Below, piece after piece: positions 1 to 6,855 of a stretch of 13,799 nt of DNA (the first letter of the stretch is position 1; each line of letters opens with the position of its first letter). The stretch comes from Sphingomonadaceae bacterium (GTDB lineage: Bacteria; Pseudomonadota; Alphaproteobacteria; Sphingomonadales; Sphingomonadaceae). The stretch is taken from the NCBI GenBank assembly GCA_019239785.1, contig JAFAZM010000101.1, positions 1-13,799 on the forward strand, written 5' to 3'. A model generated the notes under the pieces. It was not told the DNA's origin. It saw nothing but the letters and a program-made list of their open reading frames with translations, and did no database searches. The position numbers and the translations under genes are program-made.

Positions 1-1325
1 AGCCGGTCGAGCAGGCGGCCCATCGTCCCGGTCGAATAGGCCAGCGCCCGATAGAGACCGAGCATTGTCCGCGCCCAGCCCGCATAGACGTCCGGCCGGG
101 CCTCAGCGCGGGCGAGGCGCAGCATCCGCGGACTCCAACGCATGATCGCCTGGCGCATCCGGTAGACGAGGCGCCGGCGCAGCGGCAGCCGGCCTTGCGG
201 CGCCACCCGTTTGACCGGCCTCGGCCCGCGCCGCCGCGCCAGCCGCCAGCCGAGGCCCTCGCGCCGGTGCCGGAGGCCGGCGGCCTGGGTCGCTGCGACG
301 AAATCGGCGTCGACCGGCGCCAGCTGCAGCTGCCCACCCGCCATACCGGCCCGGAGCAGGTCGTGCAGCGCCGGCGTGCGCACGATCACGACATTGGTGC
401 CGCGCCCGTCCGACGCATAAGGCTCGAGCCAGGCGTCGCCGAACGAGATGTCGGCGGTCTCGGAGACGACGTCGTCGCAGAAGTCGCAGGCAGGATTCTG
501 GAAGAAGCCGGCGCCCCAGTCGCCGTCCGCCAGATGCCACCAATCCTGCGCCCGTTTTGTGCCGTCCTTGAGGACCAGCTCGGTCCGGTACCAATTGGCC
601 GGGCGGCTTTCGTCCTTGCGGCGGTAGTCCAAGGCGGCGACCTCGCCGATGCCGACGCCGAGCTGCGCGGCGAAGCTCTCCACCAGCAACGCGCTCTTCG
701 CATGGCCGCAGAACAGGCCGAGGGTGAAGGAGATCCGGTCGGCCAGGAGCGGATCGGCGGCACGGCGCAATTGCACCGCCTTGATGAAGCAGGGCACGCC
801 GGCCACCGCGTAACGGCCGGGCACCTGCCTGATCTCGGCGAGCACCTCAGAGAGCTCGACCGGATAATAGCGCGACTTTGCGCCCCGGCGGAGCTGGGCG
901 ACGTCGCGGGAGATGCGGTAGGCGAAGAAGCGGCCGCTCTCCGGGTCGGTCGGCGCGACATGAGCAACCCCGTCGACCAGCCCCTGCTCCAGCAGGGCCG
1001 CGGCGACCCAGCTCACCATGCCCCCCGAGCTGCCCGCCGCCCGGAAGGCCGGCTCGGCATGGCCGACATAGGCTGCTTCGAACCGGCCGATGCGCCGATC
1101 GCGTTCGGCGGCGCCGGCGAACAGCCGCGCGGCGAGCGCGTCCTCATTCTCTGCCGCGGACGAGAAGGGACAGATCCGCGCGAAACCGGCCCCCGGCGGC
1201 GCTGCGTCCCCACGCGGCTTCAAATGTCCGTTGCGATCCCAGGTCATGGCACCGGGCACGGCGCAGGCGCCGCAACCGATGCAGAGCCCGGCGGCCACGA
1301 TCTGCGCGCGTTCAGGCGAGGACAT
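1..1325 (-). CDS. FrhB-type coenzyme F420 hydrogenase/dehydrogenase beta-subunit family protein (3' end cut)
   Basis: Reading from ATG at 1325, the frame stays open to the window edge (about 441 residues), so the C-terminus is missing. Residues 14-21 (LCIGCGAC) with Cys15, 18 and 21, plus Cys52 in ICPF, form a 4Fe-4S site of the kind at the start of this family. Further on come AAGSSGGMVSW, AGVPCFIKAVQ, LGLFCGHAKS, NPACDFCDDV and ADISFGDAWL, which match the family's FrhB N- and C-terminal domains. Family members bind FAD and iron-sulfur and pass electrons to or from F420 or another carrier. In bacteria without F420, copies beside polysaccharide genes have no settled reaction. The start overlaps the end of the pyruvyl transferase gene by 14 bases, so the two are probably co-translated. 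The residues after about 350 are Arg-rich and may be membrane- or partner-associated. The family call is firm; the substrate is unknown. Confidence 0.88.
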   Translation of the reverse strand, partial: MSSPERAQIVAAGLCIGCGACAVPGAMTWDRNGHLKPRGDAAPPGAGFARICPFSSAAENEDALAARLFAGAAERDRRIGRFEAAYVGHAEPAFRAAGSSGGMVSWVAAALLEQGLVDGVAHVAPTDPESGRFFAYRISRDVAQLRRGAKSRYYPVELSEVLAEIRQVPGRYAVAGVPCFIKAVQLRRAADPLLADRISFTLGLFCGHAKSALLVESFAAQLGVGIGEVAALDYRRKDESRPANWYRTELVLKDGTKRAQDWWHLADGDWGAGFFQNPACDFCDDVVSETADISFGDAWLEPYASDGRGTNVVIVRTPALHDLLRAGMAGGQLQLAPVDADFVAATQAAGLRHRREGLGWRLARRRGPRPVKRVAPQGRLPLRRRLVYRMRQAIMRWSPRMLRLARAEARPDVYAGWARTMLGLYRALAYSTGTMGRLLDR

Positions 1326-2439
1326 GATCGAGGAAAAGGAGCGACTGCGCCCGGAGCGCGGCGATCCGCTCGCTCACTTCAGGCTCGAGCGGCGCGCGCA
1401 GCAGCTCCGCCGCTGCGTCGGCCCTATCTTCCGACAGCAGCCGCGCCTCGGTGCCGACCTGTTCGGCAAGGCTCTGCAGCTTGTTGGCGCGGTAGAAGGA
1501 GCCGGCGCAGACGAACGGCTTTCGGTGCAGCAAGGCGAAGACGCAGCCGTGGAAGAAATTGGTCGCGACCGCCGCCGCGCCGGCTACCAGCCGGGCGAAC
1601 TCGAGCGGCCCGGCGTCGAGATGCTGCGCGTCCGCCCAGTCGTTGCGATAGCCGGCGCTGTACAGGCGCCAGCCCCGCTCGCGCACGCGCCGCACCGCAT
1701 GGACGAACCAATTGGGGAAGCTGTGGCCGTAGACCAGGAGATAAGGCTCGCCCACATCCGGCAGCCGGATCTGCGGCGGGAAGGCGAGGCAGGGATCGAG
1801 CACGAGCGCCGGCTCCCGTCCGGTGGCGTCGCGCGCCAGCGCCCGGGAATTGGCGTCGCGCACCGAGATCGCATCGAACCGGCGGAGCCATAAGCCGCGC
1901 TCGGCGTCGAGACCGTGCTGCGCGTCATAGGTGCCGAAGCTCGCGCCATAAGCGGCGAGGCGCGGCCCCGTCACGCCGGCGCCCCAGAAGAGCGGCGCGC
2001 GCCCATACCAGGGATGAAGCAGGTTCCAGACCTCGTCGCTCCCGACAAGGACGAGATCATAGGCCTCCAGCCCGTGCGGCGCGTCCAGATCGAAAGGCCG
2101 CGAGCGCGACAGGGCCGCAAGCGCGGCGAGGAACTTGCGGGCCTTGGCCGCATAAAGCGCGCGGTCCGAGGAGGGGCCGCGGGCCGGCAGCAAGGGCTGC
2201 AAGGCACAGCGCCATTCGGCCCGGTCGACGCGCGCCGACCGATGATCGAGCAGCATTGCGTCATGGCCGCGGGCGCGCAGCCCTTCGACGAGGCAGCGCG
2301 CCTGCCAATAGGAGCCGTAATTGATGCAGCGGTGGAAGGTCAGCACGCCGACGCGCTGCCGCCATTCGGGCCTCACGCCCCGCACCATGGTCGCGGCCGC
2401 GGCGCCGCCTTGCTCGCTCGAGGAAAATTCGGTTCGCAT
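1312..2439 (-). CDS. Polysaccharide pyruvyl transferase family protein
   Basis: This 375-residue protein has the full pattern of the polysaccharide pyruvyl transferase family (CsaB/WcaK/EpsI type). It shows VGVLTFHRCINYGSYWQARC near the N-terminus, LVLVGSDEVWN, AYGASFGTYD, ISVRDANSRAL followed by LVLDPCLAF, and late in the protein ATNFFHGCVFALLHRKPFV. Known members move a pyruvyl ketal from phosphoenolpyruvate to a sugar of an exopolysaccharide or wall glycan; some family members are only fold relatives. The usual NYGS..LQ is NYGS.WQ here. ATG 2439 is preceded by AAGG almost touching it, and ATG 2388 lies just before the conserved core, so the true start may be 2388. A CGCAG-CTTT-CTGCG hairpin (2446-2459) sits directly upstream. 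The gene follows the PRTase-like gene by 90 bases and overlaps the FrhB-type gene by 14, so it is mid-operon. Confidence 0.87.
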   Translation of the reverse strand: MRTEFSSSEQGGAAAATMVRGVRPEWRQRVGVLTFHRCINYGSYWQARCLVEGLRARGHDAMLLDHRSARVDRAEWRCALQPLLPARGPSSDRALYAAKARKFLAALAALSRSRPFDLDAPHGLEAYDLVLVGSDEVWNLLHPWYGRAPLFWGAGVTGPRLAAYGASFGTYDAQHGLDAERGLWLRRFDAISVRDANSRALARDATGREPALVLDPCLAFPPQIRLPDVGEPYLLVYGHSFPNWFVHAVRRVRERGWRLYSAGYRNDWADAQHLDAGPLEFARLVAGAAAVATNFFHGCVFALLHRKPFVCAGSFYRANKLQSLAEQVGTEARLLSEDRADAAAELLRAPLEPEVSERIAALRAQSLLFLDHVLA

Positions 2440-2529
2440 CCTTGCCGCAGAAAGCTGCGCGAACCCCGCCAGTTCCGGACCAAGTTGCTGACCTATATCA
2501 CTAATCTGGGCGAACTTCAGACTTCCGGT

Positions 2530-4245
2530 TCATCGGGAGGAATGGAGCCGGTGCTCGAGCGCGCGGGCATAGCTCTCCGCCTTGGCGCGCAGGCGGGCCG
2601 CTTCGGCCGGCGCTTCGCCCGAAGCGGCGAGCACAGCCTGGCCCAGCCGGAAGGCGGGATAGGCGATCGCGAAGAAGCGGAGCAGCCCCGGATCGATCCG
2701 CCGCCCCGCCGCGGCGCCGGTGGCAGCGGCGACGGCCGCCGCCCTTCGCCCGCGCAGAGGGAACTCGGTCCAGGCGCCGGCGACATCCCAGGCCGGGTCC
2801 TGACAGCCGACCAGATCATGGGCCTGGTGATGATCGAGCGCGTCGGCCTTCAGCCAGCGCCCGTCCGGCAGGCGCAGCCATTCGTGGCGATCGAGCCGAT
2901 TGTCGGTCTCGACGAGCCGCGGCCGGGGAGCGAGCGAAGGTAGCTGCCGCTCCCAGCGGTCCAGCCGCGCCGCGGCCGCGGCGCCGAGATGGAGGCCGAT
3001 ATTGCGGCGGCACATTTCGAGCAGCTCGGCAAGCCCGGCGCCGCTGCCGGGCGTCGCCGGAAAAAGCCGGGCGCGCGCGCCCAGATAAAGCGCCACCCTG
3101 CCGAGCGGCGGCAGCTCCGGTCCGCCGAGCCGCGCCTCCCCGTGCCAGCGTTCGACGAGGAAGCCGTGAATCAGGCCGCGCGGCTCGGGCGCGAAGCCGG
3201 CCGCGTGCAGCGCGCGGGCGCGGGCCAGCTTGTGCGTGGCGATCGCGCCGAGCCCGGCGAACTTGATCAGCCAGGTGCGTCCGCGCGCCCGGGCGAGGAG
3301 CTTGCGCCGCTCCTGCGCGGCGCAAGCAGCGGGCCATAGGGACTCGTCCGCACAATGAAGGCATCGCCAGGCGCCGCCAGAGAGATCGGCGAGAGGTCCG
3401 TCGAGAGGGCCCAGCAGATCGGCGGCCCATGCGGCGACGAGACGCGGCAGGCGCTCGCCGAACTCGCCGGCGACGCGCTGGGTGCGCTGCCAGCGCTCGC
3501 GGTTGGCCCGGCTCGCCTGCGGCCCGGGCGGTCCGTCATGGCTGGTGACGAAGGCGATCCGCTCGGCGGGCACCCCCCTCCCCTCCAGCCAGGCGGCGAC
3601 CGCGCCGAACGAGCTGCCCGAGAGGCCCGGCCCCTCATCGACGATCACATAATGGGCGTCGGGCAGCGCGAGCAAATCGGCGGCGAGCGCGGGCGCGAGC
3701 GCGACCTGCCGGTCGAACGGGTCGCCGAACGGCCGCAACGTCGCCGGCGACGGCGCACCGAGCGCGGCGGCGACTATGGCGGCCAGGCTCGTGCCGATGC
3801 TGCGAATGCCGATCACCCGCGGCGGTCCGGCCAGCCGCAGCCGGCGCGCTGCCTCGGCGAAGGCCTCGGGATAGACGGCGTAGAAGGCGTAGCCCTCGGG
3901 CAATCGCATGTCCGCGGCCGGCGGCAGGCCGCGGGGCCGCGGAATCTCCGGCAGGGGCGCGGCCGCGAAGCCGCTTTCCCAGGAGCGGAGGACGGATTCG
4001 GCCAGGCTTTGCACCAGCATGCCGAGCGCGGCGCTCGCCTCCCCCTCATGGTCGGCGCGCGCGGCGGCGAAATCCGCGTCGGCCACGCTCTGCGCGAGCC
4101 GACCGGCAAGGATCAGCGCGCCGACCAGGGCGGAGTGGCGGCCGAGCCCCGGCGGCAGCGCCGCGACTCCGGCCAGGCGCCCGGCCAGCTCGTCGAGACA
4201 TGGTCGCGGAGCACGCGTCTCGCTGCGGTCGCCATAGACGAGCAT
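2530..4245 (-). CDS. Phosphoribosyltransferase-like domain fused to a kinase-like C-terminal region
   Basis: 571 residues. Residues 15-95 are helical. Residues 115-240 look like a type I phosphoribosyltransferase fold: VIGIRSIGTSLAA (144-156), then a PRPP-loop-like IVDEGPGLSGSSF (201-213) followed by a helix and the strand RIAFVTSHDG. A linker carries CLHC (295-298). Residues 320-500 suggest an aminoglycoside-phosphotransferase/kinase-like part: WLIKFAG (325-331), HAAGFAPEP (347-355), GFLVERWHG (361-369), KADALDHHQAHD (466-477) and CQDPAWDVAGAW (481-492), the last recalling the metal-binding and D-L-A end of APH folds. No HGD catalytic loop is evident, so kinase activity is doubtful. Start ATG 4245 lies 6 bases after the phosphatase stop with no Shine-Dalgarno, which suggests coupled translation. 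I do not recognise a named function. The PRTase call is moderately sure; the kinase-like call is weaker. Confidence 0.72.
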   Translation of the reverse strand: MLVYGDRSETRAPRPCLDELAGRLAGVAALPPGLGRHSALVGALILAGRLAQSVADADFAAARADHEGEASAALGMLVQSLAESVLRSWESGFAAAPLPEIPRPRGLPPAADMRLPEGYAFYAVYPEAFAEAARRLRLAGPPRVIGIRSIGTSLAAIVAAALGAPSPATLRPFGDPFDRQVALAPALAADLLALPDAHYVIVDEGPGLSGSSFGAVAAWLEGRGVPAERIAFVTSHDGPPGPQASRANRERWQRTQRVAGEFGERLPRLVAAWAADLLGPLDGPLADLSGGAWRCLHCADESLWPAACAAQERRKLLARARGRTWLIKFAGLGAIATHKLARARALHAAGFAPEPRGLIHGFLVERWHGEARLGGPELPPLGRVALYLGARARLFPATPGSGAGLAELLEMCRRNIGLHLGAAAAARLDRWERQLPSLAPRPRLVETDNRLDRHEWLRLPDGRWLKADALDHHQAHDLVGCQDPAWDVAGAWTEFPLRGRRAAAVAAATGAAAGRRIDPGLLRFFAIAYPAFRLGQAVLAASGEAPAEAARLRAKAESYARALEHRLHSSR

Positions 4246-4251
4246 GAGGAG

Positions 4252-4740
4252 TCAGACGGCGCGGGCGTAGGCGATGGCGGCGAACGTGTCGAAGTCCGGC
4301 GCGCGCTCGCCGCGCCGGTCCAGCCATTGCGCCCAGGCCCGGTACTGTACCGCATTGGGCGAGATGATCGAGCGGCGGCGCTTGGCGAGCCGGAGCGCAT
4401 CGAACGGCGGCAGCCCGCGATCGACCAGGATGCAGAGCGCAAGCAAGGCCGAGCGGCCGATTCCATATTCGCAATGGATGAGGACCCGCTCGCCGCGCGC
4501 GAGATGCCCGGTTGCGAAAGCCACGCCCTCGAGGAGCATGGCCGGGCTGACCGGTTCCAGGTCGGGCGTCGGCAGATGCAGGAAGGCGAGGCCATGGCTG
4601 GAAAGCAAAGCGACGTCGTCGCAGCATTCGGCCCTCAGGTCGACGATGGCACGCATGCCGAGAGGGCCGGCCAGCTCCGCGACCTGCTCGACCGGAAAGC
4701 GGCCGCCGACCGCGAGCGTCTCGGTGAGCCAGCTGAGCAT
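4252..4740 (-). CDS. Dual-specificity/protein-tyrosine-type phosphatase
   Basis: 162 residues from ATG 4740. The P-loop HCEYGIGRSA (89-98) is the CX5R signature, with Cys90 as nucleophile and Arg96 binding phosphate. Asp60 in LPTPDLEPVS sits where the general acid is expected. The opening SWLTETLAVGGRFP and the strand MRAIVDLRAE are typical of small cysteine phosphatases of the DSP/PTP superfamily, which are soluble and act on phosphotyrosine, phosphoserine, phosphoinositides or small phosphorylated metabolites. In-frame ATGs at 4806 and 4842 would add residues that do not look conserved. 4740 begins the conserved part but has no clear ribosome site, while 4806 follows a short AGG and sits only a few bases from the predicted transcription start. 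First gene of the minus-strand run, 6 bases before the PRTase-like gene, so its substrate may be a product of that enzyme. Confidence 0.85.
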   Translation of the reverse strand: MLSWLTETLAVGGRFPVEQVAELAGPLGMRAIVDLRAECCDDVALLSSHGLAFLHLPTPDLEPVSPAMLLEGVAFATGHLARGERVLIHCEYGIGRSALLALCILVDRGLPPFDALRLAKRRRSIISPNAVQYRAWAQWLDRRGERAPDFDTFAAIAYARAV

Positions 4741-4819
4741 CGCGCGTGAACCGCAGAGAAAGTGCCTTGTTCCTGCGCCGCGGCAGGACGCGGACGATAT
4801 CTCCATAACCTGGATCACT

Positions 4820-4825
4820 ATTATA
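4820..4825 (-). promoter_or_regulatory. -10 box (TATAAT) for the minus-strand operon
   Basis: On the minus strand bases 4825-4820 read TATAAT, a perfect -10 hexamer, inside the only AT-rich patch between the divergent operons. The -35 region 16-18 bases upstream (around 4842-4849) is a poor match and overlaps an AGCTA-CT-TAGCT inverted repeat, which hints at an activator-dependent promoter. Transcription would start near 4813 and give either a leader of about 70 bases to ATG 4740 or almost none to ATG 4806. Confidence 0.5.
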
Positions 4826-4829
4826 GATT

Positions 4830-4877
4830 TACTTGTTTCCACAGCTACTTAGCTGACGATTTGGGAACTGCTACTTA
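4830..4877. promoter_or_regulatory. Repeated TACTT motifs and AGCTA palindrome in the divergent intergenic region
   Basis: TACTT occurs at 4830-4834, 4846-4850 and 4872-4876. The last two are part of an identical GCTACTTA (4844-4851 and 4870-4877). The middle copy lies in the inverted repeat AGCTA-CT-TAGCT (4843-4854), which covers the -35 position of the minus-strand promoter. This layout suits a binding site for a regulator acting on one or both operons. No regulator gene is in the window and the sites are short, so the role is inferred. Confidence 0.3.
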
Positions 4878-4976
4878 CCTCGATGTGTTTGGCTCGGTCT
4901 CGGGATCGTTCCGTGTCTGGTTCGATCCGCGCGGAGCTGCGCGTGTGGCGGCGGGACAGGATGAAGGAGGCGCGAG

Positions 4977-5033
4977 ATGCCGCCGAGCATAGCCGGGAGA
5001 TGCGACGCAACGGCCGAAAGGCCGCGCCGGTGA
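4977..5033 (+). CDS. Possible 18-codon leader ORF upstream of the methyltransferase
   Basis: AAGGAGG at 4964-4970 is the best Shine-Dalgarno in this region and lies 6 bases before ATG 4977. That ATG opens an 18-residue frame (MPPSIAGRCDATAERPRR) ending in TGA 5031-5033. The TGA overlaps a GTG (5030-5032) that is in frame with the methyltransferase, giving a GTGA stop-start junction. No in-frame methyltransferase start uses the strong site. The peptide has no recognised motif and could be a coupling leader. The alternative is that the strong site is fortuitous and the methyltransferase starts at 4961. Confidence 0.3.
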   Translation: MPPSIAGRCDATAERPRR

Positions 5034-5824
5034 CGCTCGCGGAACGCCGGATCGCGCCGGCCGCCGATCCTGCCTTGCGCGCCCGCATCGAGGCGCTCGC
5101 CCCCTGGTTCCACAATATGGACCTTGGCGGCATCCGCACCGCGCCGGACCACTTCCTCGGCGACTATCCGGCGGCCAAGTTCGCCCGCTTCGCCGATGCG
5201 CTGCCAGCCGACCTCGAAGGACGGTCCGTGCTCGACATCGGCTGCAATGCCGGCTTCTACGCGCTCGAGATGAAACGACGCCGCGCCGGGCGAGTGCTCG
5301 CGATCGATCCCGACGAGCGTTATCTCGCCCAGGCCCGGCTGGCGGCCGAGGTGCTGGATGTGCCCGACATCGAATTCCGCAGGCTCGACGTCTACGACGT
5401 CGGGGCGCTCGGCGAGCGGTTCGACCTCGTCATCTTCATGGGCGTGCTCTACCATCTGCGCCATCCGCTGCTCGCGCTCGACCTGATCCACGCGCATGTC
5501 GCGGACGACCTTCTGCTCTTCCAGTCGATGCAGCGCGGCTCGCGCGAGGTCGCGCCGGTCGCGGCCGATTACCCGTTCGGCGAGACCGAGCATTTCTTCG
5601 AAAGCTCCTATCCCAAGCTCCACTTCGTCGAGCGCGAATATGCGCACGACTGGACCAATTGGTGGGTGCCGAACCGGGCCTGCAGCGAGGCGATGCTGCG
5701 CGCCGCCGGCTTCGCGATCGAGACGCATGCCGAGGAGGAGGTCTATCTCTGCCGGCGGACGAAGCGGCCTTATGCCGAGCGCGGGGCCGGCCCGGTCTAT
5801 CCCGCGCGAAAGGACGACGCATGA
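5030..5824 (+). CDS. CmoB-like class I SAM-dependent methyltransferase (recalls the TIGR04290 family)
   Basis: 264 residues from GTG 5030. The N-terminal APWFHNMDLGGIRTAPDHF (residues 24-42) is the family-specific block, recalling the tRNA-uridine CmoB family. The SAM-binding motif VLDIGCNAGFY is at 67-77, with an acidic IDPDERYL at 92-99 and MGVLYHLRHPLLALD at 137-151. Near the end are TNWWVPNRAC and EVYLCR. From memory this matches a family that NCBI models as TIGR04290, found beside sugar-related genes and not with tRNA modification genes, so a glycan or small-molecule substrate is likelier than tRNA. GTG 5030 has GAAAGG 8 bases upstream and overlaps the stop of the small leader frame. In-frame ATGs at 4883, 4961 and 5000 have badly placed ribosome sites and would add residues without visible conservation. 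The stop overlaps the next ATG as ATGA, so the next gene is translationally coupled. Confidence 0.87.
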   Translation: MTLAERRIAPAADPALRARIEALAPWFHNMDLGGIRTAPDHFLGDYPAAKFARFADALPADLEGRSVLDIGCNAGFYALEMKRRRAGRVLAIDPDERYLAQARLAAEVLDVPDIEFRRLDVYDVGALGERFDLVIFMGVLYHLRHPLLALDLIHAHVADDLLLFQSMQRGSREVAPVAADYPFGETEHFFESSYPKLHFVEREYAHDWTNWWVPNRACSEAMLRAAGFAIETHAEEEVYLCRRTKRPYAERGAGPVYPARKDDA

Positions 5825-6735
5825 TCGAAGCGGCCATGATCTGGAACGAGCCCAACAACAAGTCGCATTGGGATCCGGAGCTCGACCCGGAATGGTCGAT
5901 CTTCTCGCGCATGGCGATCGCGGCGGGGAAGGCGATCGCTTCGGCCAATCCCGCGGTGCGCCGCGTGCTTGGCGGCATTTCGCCCATCGACCCGTTCTTC
6001 ATCCGCAGGCTCGAGGCGCAGGGCGTGCTCGACCAAGTGGACGTGGTCGCCGTGCACGGCTTCCCGCTCGACTGGAATCTCTGGCCGATCCACGAATGGC
6101 CGGAACGGATCGCCGAGATCGAGGCGGTCGCGCCAGGCCACGACATCTGGGTGACCGAGGTCGGCGTCGGCAGCTTCGGCGCCGAGGAGGTGCAGGTGTT
6201 CGGCCTCGACCGCACCGCCGAGCTGCTGATCGGCCGGGTGCCGCGGATCTTCTGGTATTCCCTGTTCGACCTGCCGCGCGCCTGGGAGGCGACCACCCGC
6301 CACCGCGAGGCCGAGGGCTCCTCTTATTACCGCCATTTCTACATGGGCCTGATCCGCGAGGACGGCAGCCCCAAGCCGGCGCTCGACCATTTCCGCCGCC
6401 ACGCTCCCGAAATGGGAATCATGCAGTGGTTCCATTACGAGGACCCGCGCCTCGACGAGGCGGTGCGGTGGCTGAAGGAGCTCAACGTAACCCATGTCCG
6501 CACCGGGCTCAGCTGGTGGGACAGCTACCGGCCGGGCTGGGAGGATTGGTTCGACCGGCAAATGGAAGCGCTGGCGCCGTTCGAGACGACGATCACCTTC
6601 TGCTTCACTCCCGATCATGAAGGGATCGCGCCGCACCATACCAGCCCGCCGCGCGACCCGGCCTGCTTCGCGGATTTTTGCGGCCGGATGATCGAGCGTT
6701 ACGCGCCGGTGCGGAAAGAGCGCAAGGTCGCCTGA
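5821..6735 (+). CDS. Glycoside-hydrolase-like TIM barrel protein, apparently circularly permuted
   Basis: 304 residues from ATG 5821, sharing ATGA with the methyltransferase. IWNEPN (7-12, Glu10) and WVTEVG (110-115, Glu113) are the acid/base and nucleophile segments of clan-A glycoside hydrolases (families such as 5 and 39), with the usual spacing of about 100 residues. VDVVAVHGFP (73-82) and RIFWYSLFD (142-150) are the intervening and following strands, and DGSPKPALDHF (181-191) resembles the normal end of such enzymes. Residues 196-297 then look like the usual beginning: WLKELNVTHVRTGLSWW, TTITFCFTP, and FADFCGRMIERYAPV. The barrel order thus appears rotated. There is no signal peptide, so it is probably cytoplasmic. 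A beta-xylosidase-like label is possible; the substrate is unknown. It probably works with the coupled methyltransferase on one sugar-containing compound. Confidence 0.75.
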   Translation: MIEAAMIWNEPNNKSHWDPELDPEWSIFSRMAIAAGKAIASANPAVRRVLGGISPIDPFFIRRLEAQGVLDQVDVVAVHGFPLDWNLWPIHEWPERIAEIEAVAPGHDIWVTEVGVGSFGAEEVQVFGLDRTAELLIGRVPRIFWYSLFDLPRAWEATTRHREAEGSSYYRHFYMGLIREDGSPKPALDHFRRHAPEMGIMQWFHYEDPRLDEAVRWLKELNVTHVRTGLSWWDSYRPGWEDWFDRQMEALAPFETTITFCFTPDHEGIAPHHTSPPRDPACFADFCGRMIERYAPVRKERKVA

Positions 6736-6768
6736 GCCGCACAACTGCTTCCAACACTCGCTGGGCTG

Positions 6769-6793
6769 GGAACGCGCGGCATCTTCCTCCGTT
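6769..6793 (+). promoter_or_regulatory. Putative EcfG (general stress response) promoter
   Basis: GGAAC at 6769-6773 is followed, after 17 bases, by GTT at 6791-6793 (CGTT after 16). This fits the alphaproteobacterial EcfG consensus GGAAC-N16/17-CGTT exactly. It lies about 60 bases before the ATG of the ClpP-like gene, in a spacer with no other promoter-like sequence, and points the right way. Two copies of TCTCGCGGG (6793-6801 and 6821-6829) lie just downstream in the leader. The match is short, so chance is possible, but position and strand support it. Confidence 0.6.
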
Positions 6794-6855
6794 CTCGCGG
6801 GCTCTCGGGCGTTGCGCCACTCTCGCGGGACGGCCGTTGGCGTGAAAGGAGAAAG

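Noticed and set aside
103..967. Two minus-strand open frames (103-594 and 386-967) that could be read as separate small genes.
   Set aside because: Both are out-of-frame shadows of the FrhB-type gene, whose true frame is open from 1325 to base 1.
195..2324. A 709-codon plus-strand open frame.
   Set aside because: It runs opposite the FrhB-type and pyruvyl transferase genes, which have clear motifs. The antisense product becomes a low-complexity Arg/Ala string.
5030..5824. Naming the methyltransferase cmoB.
   Set aside because: It shares a conserved block with CmoB but its context is a sugar-enzyme-like gene, and the tRNA-specific residues cannot be confirmed by eye.
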